From positions 1-41,445 of the forward strand of contig PAQG01000010.1 of the NCBI GenBank assembly GCA_002709645.1: 41,445 nucleotides of DNA, in the 5' to 3' direction. This document shows positions 8,261-15,961 of the stretch, piece by piece. The translations under genes were made by a program, and so were the position numbers. Source of the DNA: Acidimicrobiaceae bacterium (GTDB taxonomy: Bacteria > Actinomycetota > Acidimicrobiia > Acidimicrobiales > UBA8592). Every line of letters begins with the position of its first letter. Position 1 is the first letter of the stretch. The notes under the pieces were generated by a model that searched no databases, had not been told where the DNA came from, and was given only the letters and a program-made list of their open reading frames with translations.

Positions 8261-11194
8261 ATCAACTGGAACGAATCAGCATCATCCCTTCACGCGACAA
8301 GAATATCCTCTGGAATAGTTTTCTGGGGTTGGGCATCAGATAACCCACTCAACGGAAATGACACAAGAAGAATTGCAGCAGCTTTCCTAGGAAATAAATG
8401 GGCGACACAGGAAGCGGAATTTGAAATCATTGACCTTGAAATACCCTCAATAGGTAATACTTCAATAACAGGACTTCATGCTCGGCCCGAAGAAATTGTT
8501 CGGCTCTTCACAAAAAAGCGACCAACAACACGTTGGTCTCCGTCACTTCAATGGTTGCATAAAGTAGTTACTGCAACGACAGATGCAATAACTAATGGTT
8601 ATGTGGCTCCTTCATTACAGCATGATGGATTGCGATGGAGGGCTACTTGGTGTGTTATACAAAATGAACAAATAGATAGTCAAGTGAATACTCTCTATTC
8701 AAGTACCCCAAACGTGCTCGGAATTAAAGAATTAGACGACATGCGTTGCCTTTATGAAGAATTCACAGATGCGTCTTGTCGTCGATCACTCAGGCATGCT
8801 AACTGGAAACCTGAACTTCCTCGGACCCGAAATACTTCGACACGTTCTTTGAGGAGCACATGCGTGGCGCTCGCAGACCCATTTGGGTACTTTGTAACCG
8901 AAACGATACAAGATGACAATTCTCTATTGGAACTTAGTTCACAACTGAGAAACACCCGATGTAAGAAAGAAACCGGTTTAGACCTCGCATGTCAAGCGAG
9001 ATTAGAACCCCGGACAACTGATGAATACTGGGACCTTACATTTGAAATTTTTCACAAAAAAAATCCCGCAGAGATAATACGATGGAGCGAATTGTTATCA
9101 GCATCTAAGGAAAAATCAGATATTTTTTCGCCACAAAACCAGAAAGCAATAACCAAGTTCCTTAAAGAAACTGCAGAAACCATATCAGTCAGTGTCCCAG
9201 GTTTGGATCAATTGAATAGTCAATCTTTTGAAGGAAAAATTCAACTCTCCATAGATGAGGTTTCTCTCTTACTCCTAGACGGTTTACAGATTTGCGAAAT
9301 AATTGGTGTCCCAGTTCTCGTTCCTAAAGGATTAATTCAAAGAAAAGTAAGACTCGCAGCAAAAGCGACAGCAACTGAAACAGGTGGAATTTCTGCGAAT
9401 TTAGGGGCAGCTATGGTAGATGTTGACTGGTCCGTGGTTTTAGGAGATGAAACTTTATCGGAAGAGGATCTTCAAGTTCTCGCAAATTCTAAAAGTAACC
9501 TTATTCAGATTAAAGGTGAATGGATAAATATAGATAACCGTCAAGCGCTCACAGCATTAGAAGAATTAGAAAGAAGAAAACAAGATGAAAGTCACCTATC
9601 ACCAACAGACCTTTTAAGAATCAGTGCCGAAATTGATAGCGAAAAAACAGAACTTGAATCAGTACCATTCGCCCCCGACCTTCTTTCTCCAGATGATTGG
9701 TTAACGAAACTTATGGAAGGTTTACCAGACGATAGGTTGATAGAAGAAACTGAATCAAGTGACTTTCAAGGTGAACTTCGTCCATATCAAAGACGAGCAC
9801 TCAGTTGGCTACAGTTCTTAGGTCGATTAGGGCTCGGAGGGTGCCTCGCAGATGATATGGGATTAGGAAAAACCCCTACAACGCTCGCCCATATACAATC
9901 CAGAAACTCACATTTACCAAACCTAGTGATTTGCCCACTTTCTGTAGTGCATAACTGGGAAGCAGAAGCACAATTTTTCACACCGAATCTGAAAGTTCTA
10001 GTAGCACATGGACCTAATAGGCCAAATGGTGCAGAACTAATTAAGCGATCTTCCTCCGTGGATATTGTCATAAGCACATACGGAACAGCCACACGTGATA
10101 TTGAATATCTAGCGCAGACTCAATGGGATTTAGTCGTATGCGATGAAGCTCAATTCATCAAAAATCATAATACGCATGCTGCTGAAGCATTTCGCCGGCT
10201 TAATGCGAACCAAAAAATTGCCTTGACAGGAACACCTGTTGAGAATCGTCTTGCTGAATTATGGGCAATTCTTGATGCGATAAACCCTGGAATGCTTGGA
10301 GGAATCACTTGGTTCAAAGAAAAATTTGCAACACCAATTGAACAGAAAAAAGATACTGATGCGTTAAAAGGGATGCGCCGATTGACTGATCCGTTCATCC
10401 TTAGGCGAACCAAGGACGATAAATCACTTGTTCCTGATTTACCTGAAAAAATAGAGCAGATCGTTTGGTCAAAACTCACTCATGAGCAAGCCGGCCTATA
10501 TAAGGCAGTACTTAACGAATTCCTTTCACAAGCAGACCAAACTGAAGGAATGAAAAGAAAAGGACTTATTCTTGCAACGTTGACCAAACTCAAACAAATT
10601 TGCAATCACCCGGCACACTTCCTTAATGACGGGAATAATCTTAAAGAACGTTCAGGGAAAGTAGACAGACTAAATGAACTTGTCCAAGAAATCATTGAGA
10701 CGAATCAGCGTGTACTCATATTTACCCAATATCGGGTAATGGGTGACTTATTATCTGATCATCTCAGTGACTTAATTGGAAAGAAACCTGATTTCCTACA
10801 CGGGGGGGTTACTAGAGGTCGAAGGCAAAGAATGATCGACCAATTCCAATTAGAAGATGGCCCACCAGTTCTTCTTATTTCCTTAAAAGCAGGAGGGACA
10901 GGGCTTAACCTTACCGCTGCTAATAGGGTTATTCACTTTGACAGATGGTGGAATCCAGCAGTTGAAGATCAAGCTACTGACCGTGCCTGGCGAATTGGAC
11001 AGCAACGGACTGTATTTGTCCATAAACTCGTTTGTCGAGGAACACTAGAAGAGAGCATAAATACGTTATTAGTTCAAAAACGAGAATTAGCTTCACAAAG
11101 TGTCGGAACTGGAGATGATTGGTTTACAAACATGGATACAGACGAATTACGCGAAATGCTCTCCTTGAATATGGATAAGGCAGTGCAAGAATGA
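8261..11194 (+). CDS. SNF2/SWI2-family DEAD-like helicase (HelZ type)
   Basis: Superfamily 2 DNA translocase of the actinobacterial HelZ kind. The ATPase core is complete: Walker A DDMGLGKT, motif II DEAQ, motif III LTGTPVEN, the SNF2 linker FILRRTKDD, motif V LKAGGTGLNL and motif VI DQATDRAWRIGQ. The N-terminal half is the long family-specific region upstream of the helicase core. The first ordinary start codon in frame is TTG 8555, but the frame is open back to 8255 and reads ISSGIVFWGWASDN..., which fits the N-terminal region of these helicases, so I extend it. No ATG/GTG/TTG exists in that extension. ATC 8261 (GGTGA 7 nt upstream) is one option. GTG 8251, one base out of frame across the A5 run 8257-8261, is the other. 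The stop overlaps the SWIM gene by ATGA. Confidence 0.9.
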   Translation: MNWNESASSLHATRISSGIVFWGWASDNPLNGNDTRRIAAAFLGNKWATQEAEFEIIDLEIPSIGNTSITGLHARPEEIVRLFTKKRPTTRWSPSLQWLHKVVTATTDAITNGYVAPSLQHDGLRWRATWCVIQNEQIDSQVNTLYSSTPNVLGIKELDDMRCLYEEFTDASCRRSLRHANWKPELPRTRNTSTRSLRSTCVALADPFGYFVTETIQDDNSLLELSSQLRNTRCKKETGLDLACQARLEPRTTDEYWDLTFEIFHKKNPAEIIRWSELLSASKEKSDIFSPQNQKAITKFLKETAETISVSVPGLDQLNSQSFEGKIQLSIDEVSLLLLDGLQICEIIGVPVLVPKGLIQRKVRLAAKATATETGGISANLGAAMVDVDWSVVLGDETLSEEDLQVLANSKSNLIQIKGEWINIDNRQALTALEELERRKQDESHLSPTDLLRISAEIDSEKTELESVPFAPDLLSPDDWLTKLMEGLPDDRLIEETESSDFQGELRPYQRRALSWLQFLGRLGLGGCLADDMGLGKTPTTLAHIQSRNSHLPNLVICPLSVVHNWEAEAQFFTPNLKVLVAHGPNRPNGAELIKRSSSVDIVISTYGTATRDIEYLAQTQWDLVVCDEAQFIKNHNTHAAEAFRRLNANQKIALTGTPVENRLAELWAILDAINPGMLGGITWFKEKFATPIEQKKDTDALKGMRRLTDPFILRRTKDDKSLVPDLPEKIEQIVWSKLTHEQAGLYKAVLNEFLSQADQTEGMKRKGLILATLTKLKQICNHPAHFLNDGNNLKERSGKVDRLNELVQEIIETNQRVLIFTQYRVMGDLLSDHLSDLIGKKPDFLHGGVTRGRRQRMIDQFQLEDGPPVLLISLKAGGTGLNLTAANRVIHFDRWWNPAVEDQATDRAWRIGQQRTVFVHKLVCRGTLEESINTLLVQKRELASQSVGTGDDWFTNMDTDELREMLSLNMDKAVQE

Positions 11195-11925
11195 TTCGCC
11201 CTACCACCCCCGCCGGCGAAGCAATGATGCAACTGCTTTCTGCGTACACGGACTACAAAGACCCACTAGGGCCAGGTGTAGCAATTCAAAGAAAGGGTGC
11301 GGTAAAAGATTTCTATGTTGAATCCGGGAAAGCTTCATTTGAAGTTTACGACGGGCGCGAAAGAGCATTCGATGTGGACATTCATGTTTCACCACCGTCA
11401 GAGAATGTCCGACGAGCAGTTCATTCAGGAGAAATTCAAACTGCAGTACCAAAAGTAGGAGAAATACAGATCCACCACGTATGCCCTGAATGGGCAAATC
11501 CATGCCGGCACGAAATAGCCGCATTTTTGCAACTCGTTAAAGAAGTAGATGAGGACCAAAATGTTTTACTTAAATGGCGGAACATAGATAACAAAAAGCC
11601 AGAACGGGGGAAAATTCAAAAGAAAGATCAATTATTTACTGATTCAGAAAAAAAGGCAACGATCCGAACTCTTCGTGAGAACTTGCCAGGACGATTCGTG
11701 AGAATGACTGATTCAAAAAAATCTCTTCAGGTAATTTCCAATCAAGAAGTAATTAATTTCCTATCATTTCCTCAACAAGTAGAAAATAATTCTAAACACG
11801 AACACATTAGCCAAAGCTATTTGCAAGAAAATGAGAAAATAAAAATTGACTTTGACGGTTTTGATATACAACCACTCATCACCGATGCTCTAGAAACAAT
11901 GAGTGACTTTTTGCTTAAAAATTAA
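11191..11925 (+). CDS. SWIM zinc-finger protein, partner of the SNF2 helicase
   Basis: Protein of 244 residues starting inside the helicase stop codon (ATGA overlap). SWIM domains (C-x-C-xn-C-x-H) bind DNA or proteins and in actinobacteria are often encoded next to HelZ-like helicases. Here the motif reads HVCPEWANPCRH with Cys98, Cys105 and His107 in place, but the first Cys is replaced by His96, giving H-x-C-x6-C-x-H. His can ligate zinc, so the finger may still form. The rest follows the family: a beta-rich N-terminal part (about 25-90) with VxVxGS-like strands and a Lys-rich middle. The C-terminal 80 residues are poorly conserved. It probably works with the helicase on DNA or chromatin-like substrates; its actual role is unknown in this family. 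Confidence 0.75.
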   Translation: MIRPTTPAGEAMMQLLSAYTDYKDPLGPGVAIQRKGAVKDFYVESGKASFEVYDGRERAFDVDIHVSPPSENVRRAVHSGEIQTAVPKVGEIQIHHVCPEWANPCRHEIAAFLQLVKEVDEDQNVLLKWRNIDNKKPERGKIQKKDQLFTDSEKKATIRTLRENLPGRFVRMTDSKKSLQVISNQEVINFLSFPQQVENNSKHEHISQSYLQENEKIKIDFDGFDIQPLITDALETMSDFLLKN

Positions 11926-11977
11926 AAAGTAACATTTCTAGAGGATTAAATGCCCCACATTCAGGCTTTCTTATGAC

Positions 11978-11983
11978 TACTCT
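11978..11983 (+). promoter_or_regulatory. -10 element TACTCT, leaderless asd transcript
   Basis: TACTCT ends 6 nt before the ATG of asd and no Shine-Dalgarno is present. It predicts transcription starting at the A of the start codon, separately from the upstream lysC-helicase-SWIM genes. Confidence 0.45.
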
Positions 11984-11989
11984 CAAAGT

Positions 11990-13012
11990 ATGCATGTAGG
12001 AATAGTTGGAGCTACCGGTCAAGTCGGTTCAGTAATGAGGGAAATTCTCATTGAGCGAGAATTTCCTATTGAGTCAATAAGATTTTTCGCATCTGAAAGA
12101 AGCGCAGGTAGAAAAATTGGATTTCAAGGGGATGATATTGTCGTAGAGAATGCAACTACAGCAAATTGGGATGGTTTAGATATTGTTCTATTCTCTGCCG
12201 GAGGAGGATTATCTAGAGAATTAGCTCCTACTGTCGCATCATCTGGAGCAATCGTTATTGATAATTCATCAGCATGGAGAATGGATGACGATGTTCCCCT
12301 CGTCGTACCAGAAGTGAATTCACATGCATTAAAAGAGATCCCAAAAGGAATCGTCGCGAACCCAAATTGCACGACAATGGTAGCTATGCCTGTCCTTAAA
12401 CCACTTCACGCTGAAGCAGGATTAGAGAAATTAATCATTTCAACGTATCAAGCAACGTCTGGTGCGGGTTTATCTGGAGTTGAAGAACTCTCAAAGCAGA
12501 TAGATGAAGCAGGTAACTCTGCTATTGATCTCACCCATAATGGGTCTGCAGTAGCATTCTCCAATGGGAATAGTTTCATTGAACCAATAGCTTTCAATGT
12601 CATTCCCTTTTGTGGGGCACTTATAGATGATGAACTTGAAGAAACAAATGAAGAACGTAAACTTCGAGATGAAAGTCGAAAAATTCTTGAAATCCCCGAT
12701 TTAGCAGTATCTGCGACATGTGTCCGAGTCCCCGTATACACAGGGCATTCCTTAGCGATATCAGCTAGTTTCTCTTCACCAATCAGTGCTAGCAAAGTTC
12801 GAACGATACTTAAGGAAGTTCCATCTGTGATCCTTGAGGATATTCCGACTCCACTTAAATCCGCCGGTGTTGATCCAACATATGTAGGACGAATTAGGCC
12901 TGATACGGTCTTGGCAAATGGTATAAGTCTATTTCTCTCAGGGGATAACCTTCGGAAAGGAGCGGCACTAAACGCAGTGCAGATAGCTGAAGCACTCAAC
13001 TCGGAGACTTAA
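11990..13012 (+). CDS. asd: aspartate-semialdehyde dehydrogenase
   Basis: Reduces aspartyl-4-phosphate, made by the aspartokinase encoded upstream, to aspartate semialdehyde with NADPH. The 340-residue length is standard. The N-terminus shows the NADP-binding GATGQVGSVM (residues 7-16). The catalytic Cys127 sits in NPNCTTMVAM and QATSGAG follows. The acceptor-site Arg and His appear in the later segment RVPVYTGHSLAISASF. The C-terminus GDNLRKGAALNAVQIAEAL is the usual helix with Lys and Asn contacts. It is separated from lysC by the helicase and SWIM genes and has its own leaderless-type promoter. It converges on the mazG-like gene with a 16-nt gap. Confidence 0.97.
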   Translation: MHVGIVGATGQVGSVMREILIEREFPIESIRFFASERSAGRKIGFQGDDIVVENATTANWDGLDIVLFSAGGGLSRELAPTVASSGAIVIDNSSAWRMDDDVPLVVPEVNSHALKEIPKGIVANPNCTTMVAMPVLKPLHAEAGLEKLIISTYQATSGAGLSGVEELSKQIDEAGNSAIDLTHNGSAVAFSNGNSFIEPIAFNVIPFCGALIDDELEETNEERKLRDESRKILEIPDLAVSATCVRVPVYTGHSLAISASFSSPISASKVRTILKEVPSVILEDIPTPLKSAGVDPTYVGRIRPDTVLANGISLFLSGDNLRKGAALNAVQIAEALNSET

Positions 13013-13028
13013 AGAGAACTTATTTTAG

Positions 13029-13280
13029 TTACGGTGGGTCGGTAATGTATCTCTCCAAAGCTTCCTCTAAATCAACCCCTACCTGATTCGCTAGAGAGAA
13101 TGTCCAAGCTATAACGTCTCCAAACTCATGGATTCGCTGTTGTTGCGATCCTTTGCGTATCGCTTGTGCCAATTCTCCAACTTCTTCTGCAAGCCAGGCG
13201 ACAGACGCGGCAATACCACGTTCTCGGTCATCCTCTCCATACACATTTTCAATATGTTTCTGAAATTCTGAAATTTCCAT
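13029..13280 (-). CDS. MazG-like nucleotide pyrophosphohydrolase, single domain
   Basis: All-alpha NTP pyrophosphatase-superfamily protein of 83 residues. The metal-binding pattern is visible as EExxE (Glu32, Glu33, Glu36) on helix one and E-F-G-D (Glu52, Asp55) on the next helix, inside AWLAEEVGELAQAIRKG and HEFGDVIAWTFSLANQVG. Such proteins hydrolyse (d)NTPs, often aberrant ones, to the monophosphate and PPi. It lacks the Cys-containing C-terminal tail that many homologues of about 95-100 residues carry, ending instead at ERYITDPP. It is transcribed toward asd. Its upstream side faces tRNA-Pro, and no clear promoter hexamers or Shine-Dalgarno are visible before the ATG. Confidence 0.8.
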   Translation of the reverse strand: MEISEFQKHIENVYGEDDRERGIAASVAWLAEEVGELAQAIRKGSQQQRIHEFGDVIAWTFSLANQVGVDLEEALERYITDPP

Positions 13281-13409
13281 TTAAGGCCATTCGGTATCGC
13301 TAGTTACTAGAACACTAGGCTTTCTTGCAACCAATCTTGGGTATTTTGAAGATATTAACTTCTCCTGATGTAACGTTCTACATTCTTACGGATACGATCG
13401 GCCTAAATA

Positions 13410-13483
13410 CGGGTAGTGGCGCAGGTTGGTAGCGCGCCTCGTTCGGGACGAGGAGGTCGTGGGTTCAAATCCCGCCTACCCGA
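13410..13483 (+). tRNA. tRNA-Pro (anticodon CGG)
   Basis: Complete 74-nt cloverleaf. The acceptor stem CGGGTAG (13410-13416) pairs with CTACCCG (13476-13482), and the discriminator base is A. The anticodon stem CCTCG/CGAGG (13437-13441/13449-13453) encloses TTCGGGA, with anticodon CGG at 13444-13446. The T-loop is GTTCAAAT. The 3' CCA is not encoded. It lies alone between the mazG-like gene and the receiver gene. Confidence 0.95.
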
Positions 13484-13495
13484 CAGCGCAACCAA

Positions 13496-13858
13496 TTAAA
13501 GAAGCGCTTCTGCTTTCTTGCGAAGTTGAAGGGCATTTAGTGGTTTAACTAATTTGGCGTCTACTTGTGCTTCGGATGCAATCCAAAGATCAGCATCCCG
13601 ATCCAGCAGCATCATAATTTTCATAGGTTTTAAACGTCCAGCAGATATTTCATGTCGCAGATCCAAACTCGTTGCGACCCCTCCCATATTTCCAATCTGA
13701 AGATCAAGAATCACGAGATCTGGATTAAGTTCAAGGGCAATTCCACGAACATCTTCACCTCGTTGTACTCGGCTTACCGTTATTTCCGAACTTACTAGCG
13801 CAGCGAATGTTTCTTCTGCTACCTCATCAGAATCTGTTGCAAGAAGGACCATTGCCAT
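13496..13858 (-). CDS. stand-alone response-regulator receiver domain protein
   Basis: CheY-like protein of 120 residues with no output domain. The acidic pair sits near Asp9/Asp11. The phosphoacceptor is Asp52 in DLVILDLQIGNMGG, and the switch lysine lies in DAKLVKPLNALQL near the C-terminus. All phosphotransfer residues seem present, so it is probably a working receiver that acts by protein-protein contact. No histidine kinase is visible nearby. Its neighbour across the divergent spacer is a STAS-domain protein, which hints at a link to partner-switching control, but that is only proximity. The start is ATG 13858, supported by TAGAGT 6 nt upstream. Confidence 0.8.
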   Translation of the reverse strand: MAMVLLATDSDEVAEETFAALVSSEITVSRVQRGEDVRGIALELNPDLVILDLQIGNMGGVATSLDLRHEISAGRLKPMKIMMLLDRDADLWIASEAQVDAKLVKPLNALQLRKKAEALL

Positions 13859-13864
13859 AGAGAA

Positions 13865-13870
13865 ACTCTA
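13865..13870 (-). promoter_or_regulatory. -10 element TAGAGT, leaderless receiver-protein transcript
   Basis: On the minus strand TAGAGT is followed by 6 nt and then the ATG at 13858, with no Shine-Dalgarno. The same hexamer and spacing occur before selA and hisI. Confidence 0.45.
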
Positions 13871-14018
13871 CTCGCCAATGACAGGTATCTCTATTTATTA
13901 AAAGTAAAGAAAAAAGATCATAATTTATACGTCAGATTTTGTGAAAAATAGGTTTCAAGGCTGTAAGATCCGCGCAAGGATATTTTGTTTTGTTCAGAAT
14001 AGAATCTGTGAGGTATAG

Positions 14019-14366
14019 GTGTTAGACGTAAGAATTGAAGGAGATAATGAATTCTCTATCTGCCGCCCTATAGGTGAGATTGATGCCTATACCGTTGATG
14101 ATTTTCGTGAAGCCTTAAGTTCTTTAGCAACTGTTTCAAAACTCCTTGTTGACCTCAGCGAAGTTCCGTTTATGGATTCAGCTGGTTTAGGAGCGTTAAT
14201 AGGAAGTATAAGAAAAGCTGGAGAAAATAATGGAGAGATTGTTGTGGCCTGTGGAAGAGAATCTTTATTAGAGCTCTTAAAAACAACTGGGTTTGATCAA
14301 ATAGTGACTGTAACAGAGTCAACTTCTGAAGCCCTTACTGCATTAGGTAAGAACGAAGAGCAATAA
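14019..14366 (+). CDS. STAS-domain anti-sigma factor antagonist
   Basis: SpoIIAA/RsbV-like protein of 115 residues. The STAS core is clear: a first strand with IGEIDAYTVDDF, then LLVDLSEVPFMDSAGLGALIGSIRKA with the usual phosphorylatable Ser54 in M-D-S-A-G. In its unphosphorylated state such a protein binds an anti-sigma kinase and frees a sigma factor. The start is the GTG at 14019. A TAGAAT hexamer at 14000-14005 could be the -10, giving a 5' leader of only a few bases. The NfeD-like gene follows after 7 nt, so they are probably cotranscribed. The matching HATPase kinase could be the one at 33.4 kb, but that one has its own STAS partner. Confidence 0.85.
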   Translation: MLDVRIEGDNEFSICRPIGEIDAYTVDDFREALSSLATVSKLLVDLSEVPFMDSAGLGALIGSIRKAGENNGEIVVACGRESLLELLKTTGFDQIVTVTESTSEALTALGKNEEQ

Positions 14367-14373
14367 ACACTGT

Positions 14374-15555
14374 ATGAGAATTAAATCCCCCAAGAACTCG
14401 TATTCTCTACTGTCTTCAAAGCTACCAATTGCAGCGCTTATTATTTTAATCTTCCTACTATTTACTAGCTCGATGGCGTATAGCCAAGCGAATCAGGGAG
14501 GCCAAGACCCCGGCTACGTAGAAGTTTTTGAAATCAGTGGACTTTTGGATGACGTGCTTGCTGATGCTCTAGATAATGCGATTTCTGCTGCTGAAAGAAA
14601 TAACGCTAATGCACTAATTCTTCAAGTGAATTCTAAACAGGCCGTAATATCGGATAGCAAATTAATGGAAATAGCGAATCATATTCAATCCTCAGTTATC
14701 CCGATAGAGGTATGGGTTGGGCCATCAGGGTCTACTGCGCAGGGTAAAGTCGCCCAACTTGTGCTTGTAGCTGACTCTCTAGGTGTTTCAATTGGCTCTT
14801 CTATCGGCAAAACAGGAAAGCAAATACTTCAATCAGGGCAATTTGGACAAACATGGGAACAAAAAAATATTCTCCTCAAAGACACGGTCTTGCAATGGGA
14901 TCAGGCAATAGAGTCAAACCTTGTTGATTGTCAGAGGGTTTCTATAGACGAACTCGGAAAAGTATTAAGTGAGAAAGAACAGTTAGCAAGATGCGCAAAC
15001 CCTACTTTAGGTGATTTCTTAGTTAATCGTGGAAGCTTTTTTTCCGAAATAGTGGAAACAGAAAGTGGCCCAAGACTATCCCCCTTGACGAGAACAAGAA
15101 TCAACCGTCTTAATTTGATTGACCAACTAATGCACACTGTTGCTAGCCCGCCAGTGACATACCTTTTGCTTATCTCAGGATTAGCGCTTCTTCTTTTTGA
15201 ATTTTTCTCAATCGGTATAGGAATAGCTGGTGTAATAGGAGCAATCTCCTTCGCGTTGAGTGCATATGGGTTGACGGTTCTTCCGTTTAGACCATGGGCT
15301 TTAGTACTTATAATCTTTTCAATGTTTGCATTTGCCATTGATATACAAACAGTTGTTCCAAGAATGTGGACTTTGATCGGTCAAATTAGTTTCACCTTAG
15401 GAACATTGTTTCTTTACCCAGAACCCAACGTGGAAATGTCATGGATCCCTATGAGTGTAGGAATTGCTGGAATTCTGGTTTTAATGGCTCGAGGGATGCC
15501 AATAATGATCAGAGGAAGATTCGCTACGACAGAGATTAATCGAAATTTACTTTAA
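14374..15555 (+). CDS. NfeD-like membrane protein with degenerate ClpP-class protease domain
   Basis: Protein of 393 residues: a signal or anchor segment (about 17-36), an extracytoplasmic ClpP/SppA-like domain (about 48-200), then four or five membrane helices (about 258-385). Family members cut membrane proteins such as stomatins using a Ser-Lys dyad, the Ser lying in a G-A-R-A-A-S-A-G loop. Here the loop reads PSGSTAQGKVAQL (118-130), which places Gly124 where the Ser should be, so the protease is probably inactive. The C-terminal soluble OB-fold typical of NfeD is also missing; the protein ends shortly after the last helix. It is cotranscribed with the STAS gene. Its role may be as a membrane scaffold, but this is inference. 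Confidence 0.75.
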   Translation: MRIKSPKNSYSLLSSKLPIAALIILIFLLFTSSMAYSQANQGGQDPGYVEVFEISGLLDDVLADALDNAISAAERNNANALILQVNSKQAVISDSKLMEIANHIQSSVIPIEVWVGPSGSTAQGKVAQLVLVADSLGVSIGSSIGKTGKQILQSGQFGQTWEQKNILLKDTVLQWDQAIESNLVDCQRVSIDELGKVLSEKEQLARCANPTLGDFLVNRGSFFSEIVETESGPRLSPLTRTRINRLNLIDQLMHTVASPPVTYLLLISGLALLLFEFFSIGIGIAGVIGAISFALSAYGLTVLPFRPWALVLIIFSMFAFAIDIQTVVPRMWTLIGQISFTLGTLFLYPEPNVEMSWIPMSVGIAGILVLMARGMPIMIRGRFATTEINRNLL

Positions 15556-15661
15556 ATAATCCACCAAAATCATTAAATAAAACGACAAATTAAGGTTTTT
15601 CTTGATTTATTACGTAAATTCATGGATTTTTCTTGCTCGTATAAAAAACGGTGACTAGGTT

Positions 15662-15674
15662 CCCTTTGTAAGGG
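15662..15674 (+). promoter_or_regulatory. small hairpin covering the whiB ribosome-binding site
   Basis: CCCTT (15662-15666), a 3-nt loop and AAGGG (15670-15674) can pair, and the right arm is the start of the Shine-Dalgarno AAGGGGG before ATG 15680. It would partly mask the ribosome-binding site. The stem is only 5 bp, so its effect in vivo is uncertain. Confidence 0.35.
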
Positions 15675-15679
15675 GGATC

Positions 15680-15961
15680 ATGAGTGCGCTTTTAGATGAT
15701 CAAGGATGGCAGATGCGAGCAGCTTGCCGCGGACCGCAAATTAACGTATTTTTCCCTCCATCCCACTTTGAAAGGAAGAGCGACAAAAGAGAAAGAGAGC
15801 GTCGGGCTAAATTAATTTGTCAAACGTGCTCAGTGAGAAATGCATGTTTAGATTACGCGATACGAATCGGTGAACAGCACGGTATATGGGGTGGCCTGAA
15901 TGAAAATGAAAGAAAAGATCTATTTCCTGTAAAGACAGTTGAATATTCTCCAACCTTCTGA
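15680..15961 (+). CDS. whiB: WhiB-family [4Fe-4S] transcriptional regulator
   Basis: Actinobacteria-specific redox-responsive regulator of 93 residues. The four cluster-binding cysteines are Cys16 (AACRG), Cys47, Cys50 and Cys56 (CQTCSVRNAC). The G(V/I)WGG turn appears as GIWGG, followed by a basic or charged C-terminal helix. Such proteins bind the primary sigma factor region 4 and regulate subsets of promoters; an RpoD-family sigma factor is encoded at 30.1 kb. The ATG is preceded by a strong AAGGGGG, unlike the many leaderless genes here. The upstream 125 bp is A+T-rich and holds a possible TATAAA at 15640. It ends one base before the convergent deoD stop. Which WhiB paralogue it is cannot be told from length and motif alone. 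Confidence 0.95.
   Translation: MSALLDDQGWQMRAACRGPQINVFFPPSHFERKSDKRERERRAKLICQTCSVRNACLDYAIRIGEQHGIWGGLNENERKDLFPVKTVEYSPTF

Noticed and set aside
12448-12999. 183-residue antisense open frame over asd
   Set aside because: Composition mirrors the asd codons, and no family features or promoter are seen.
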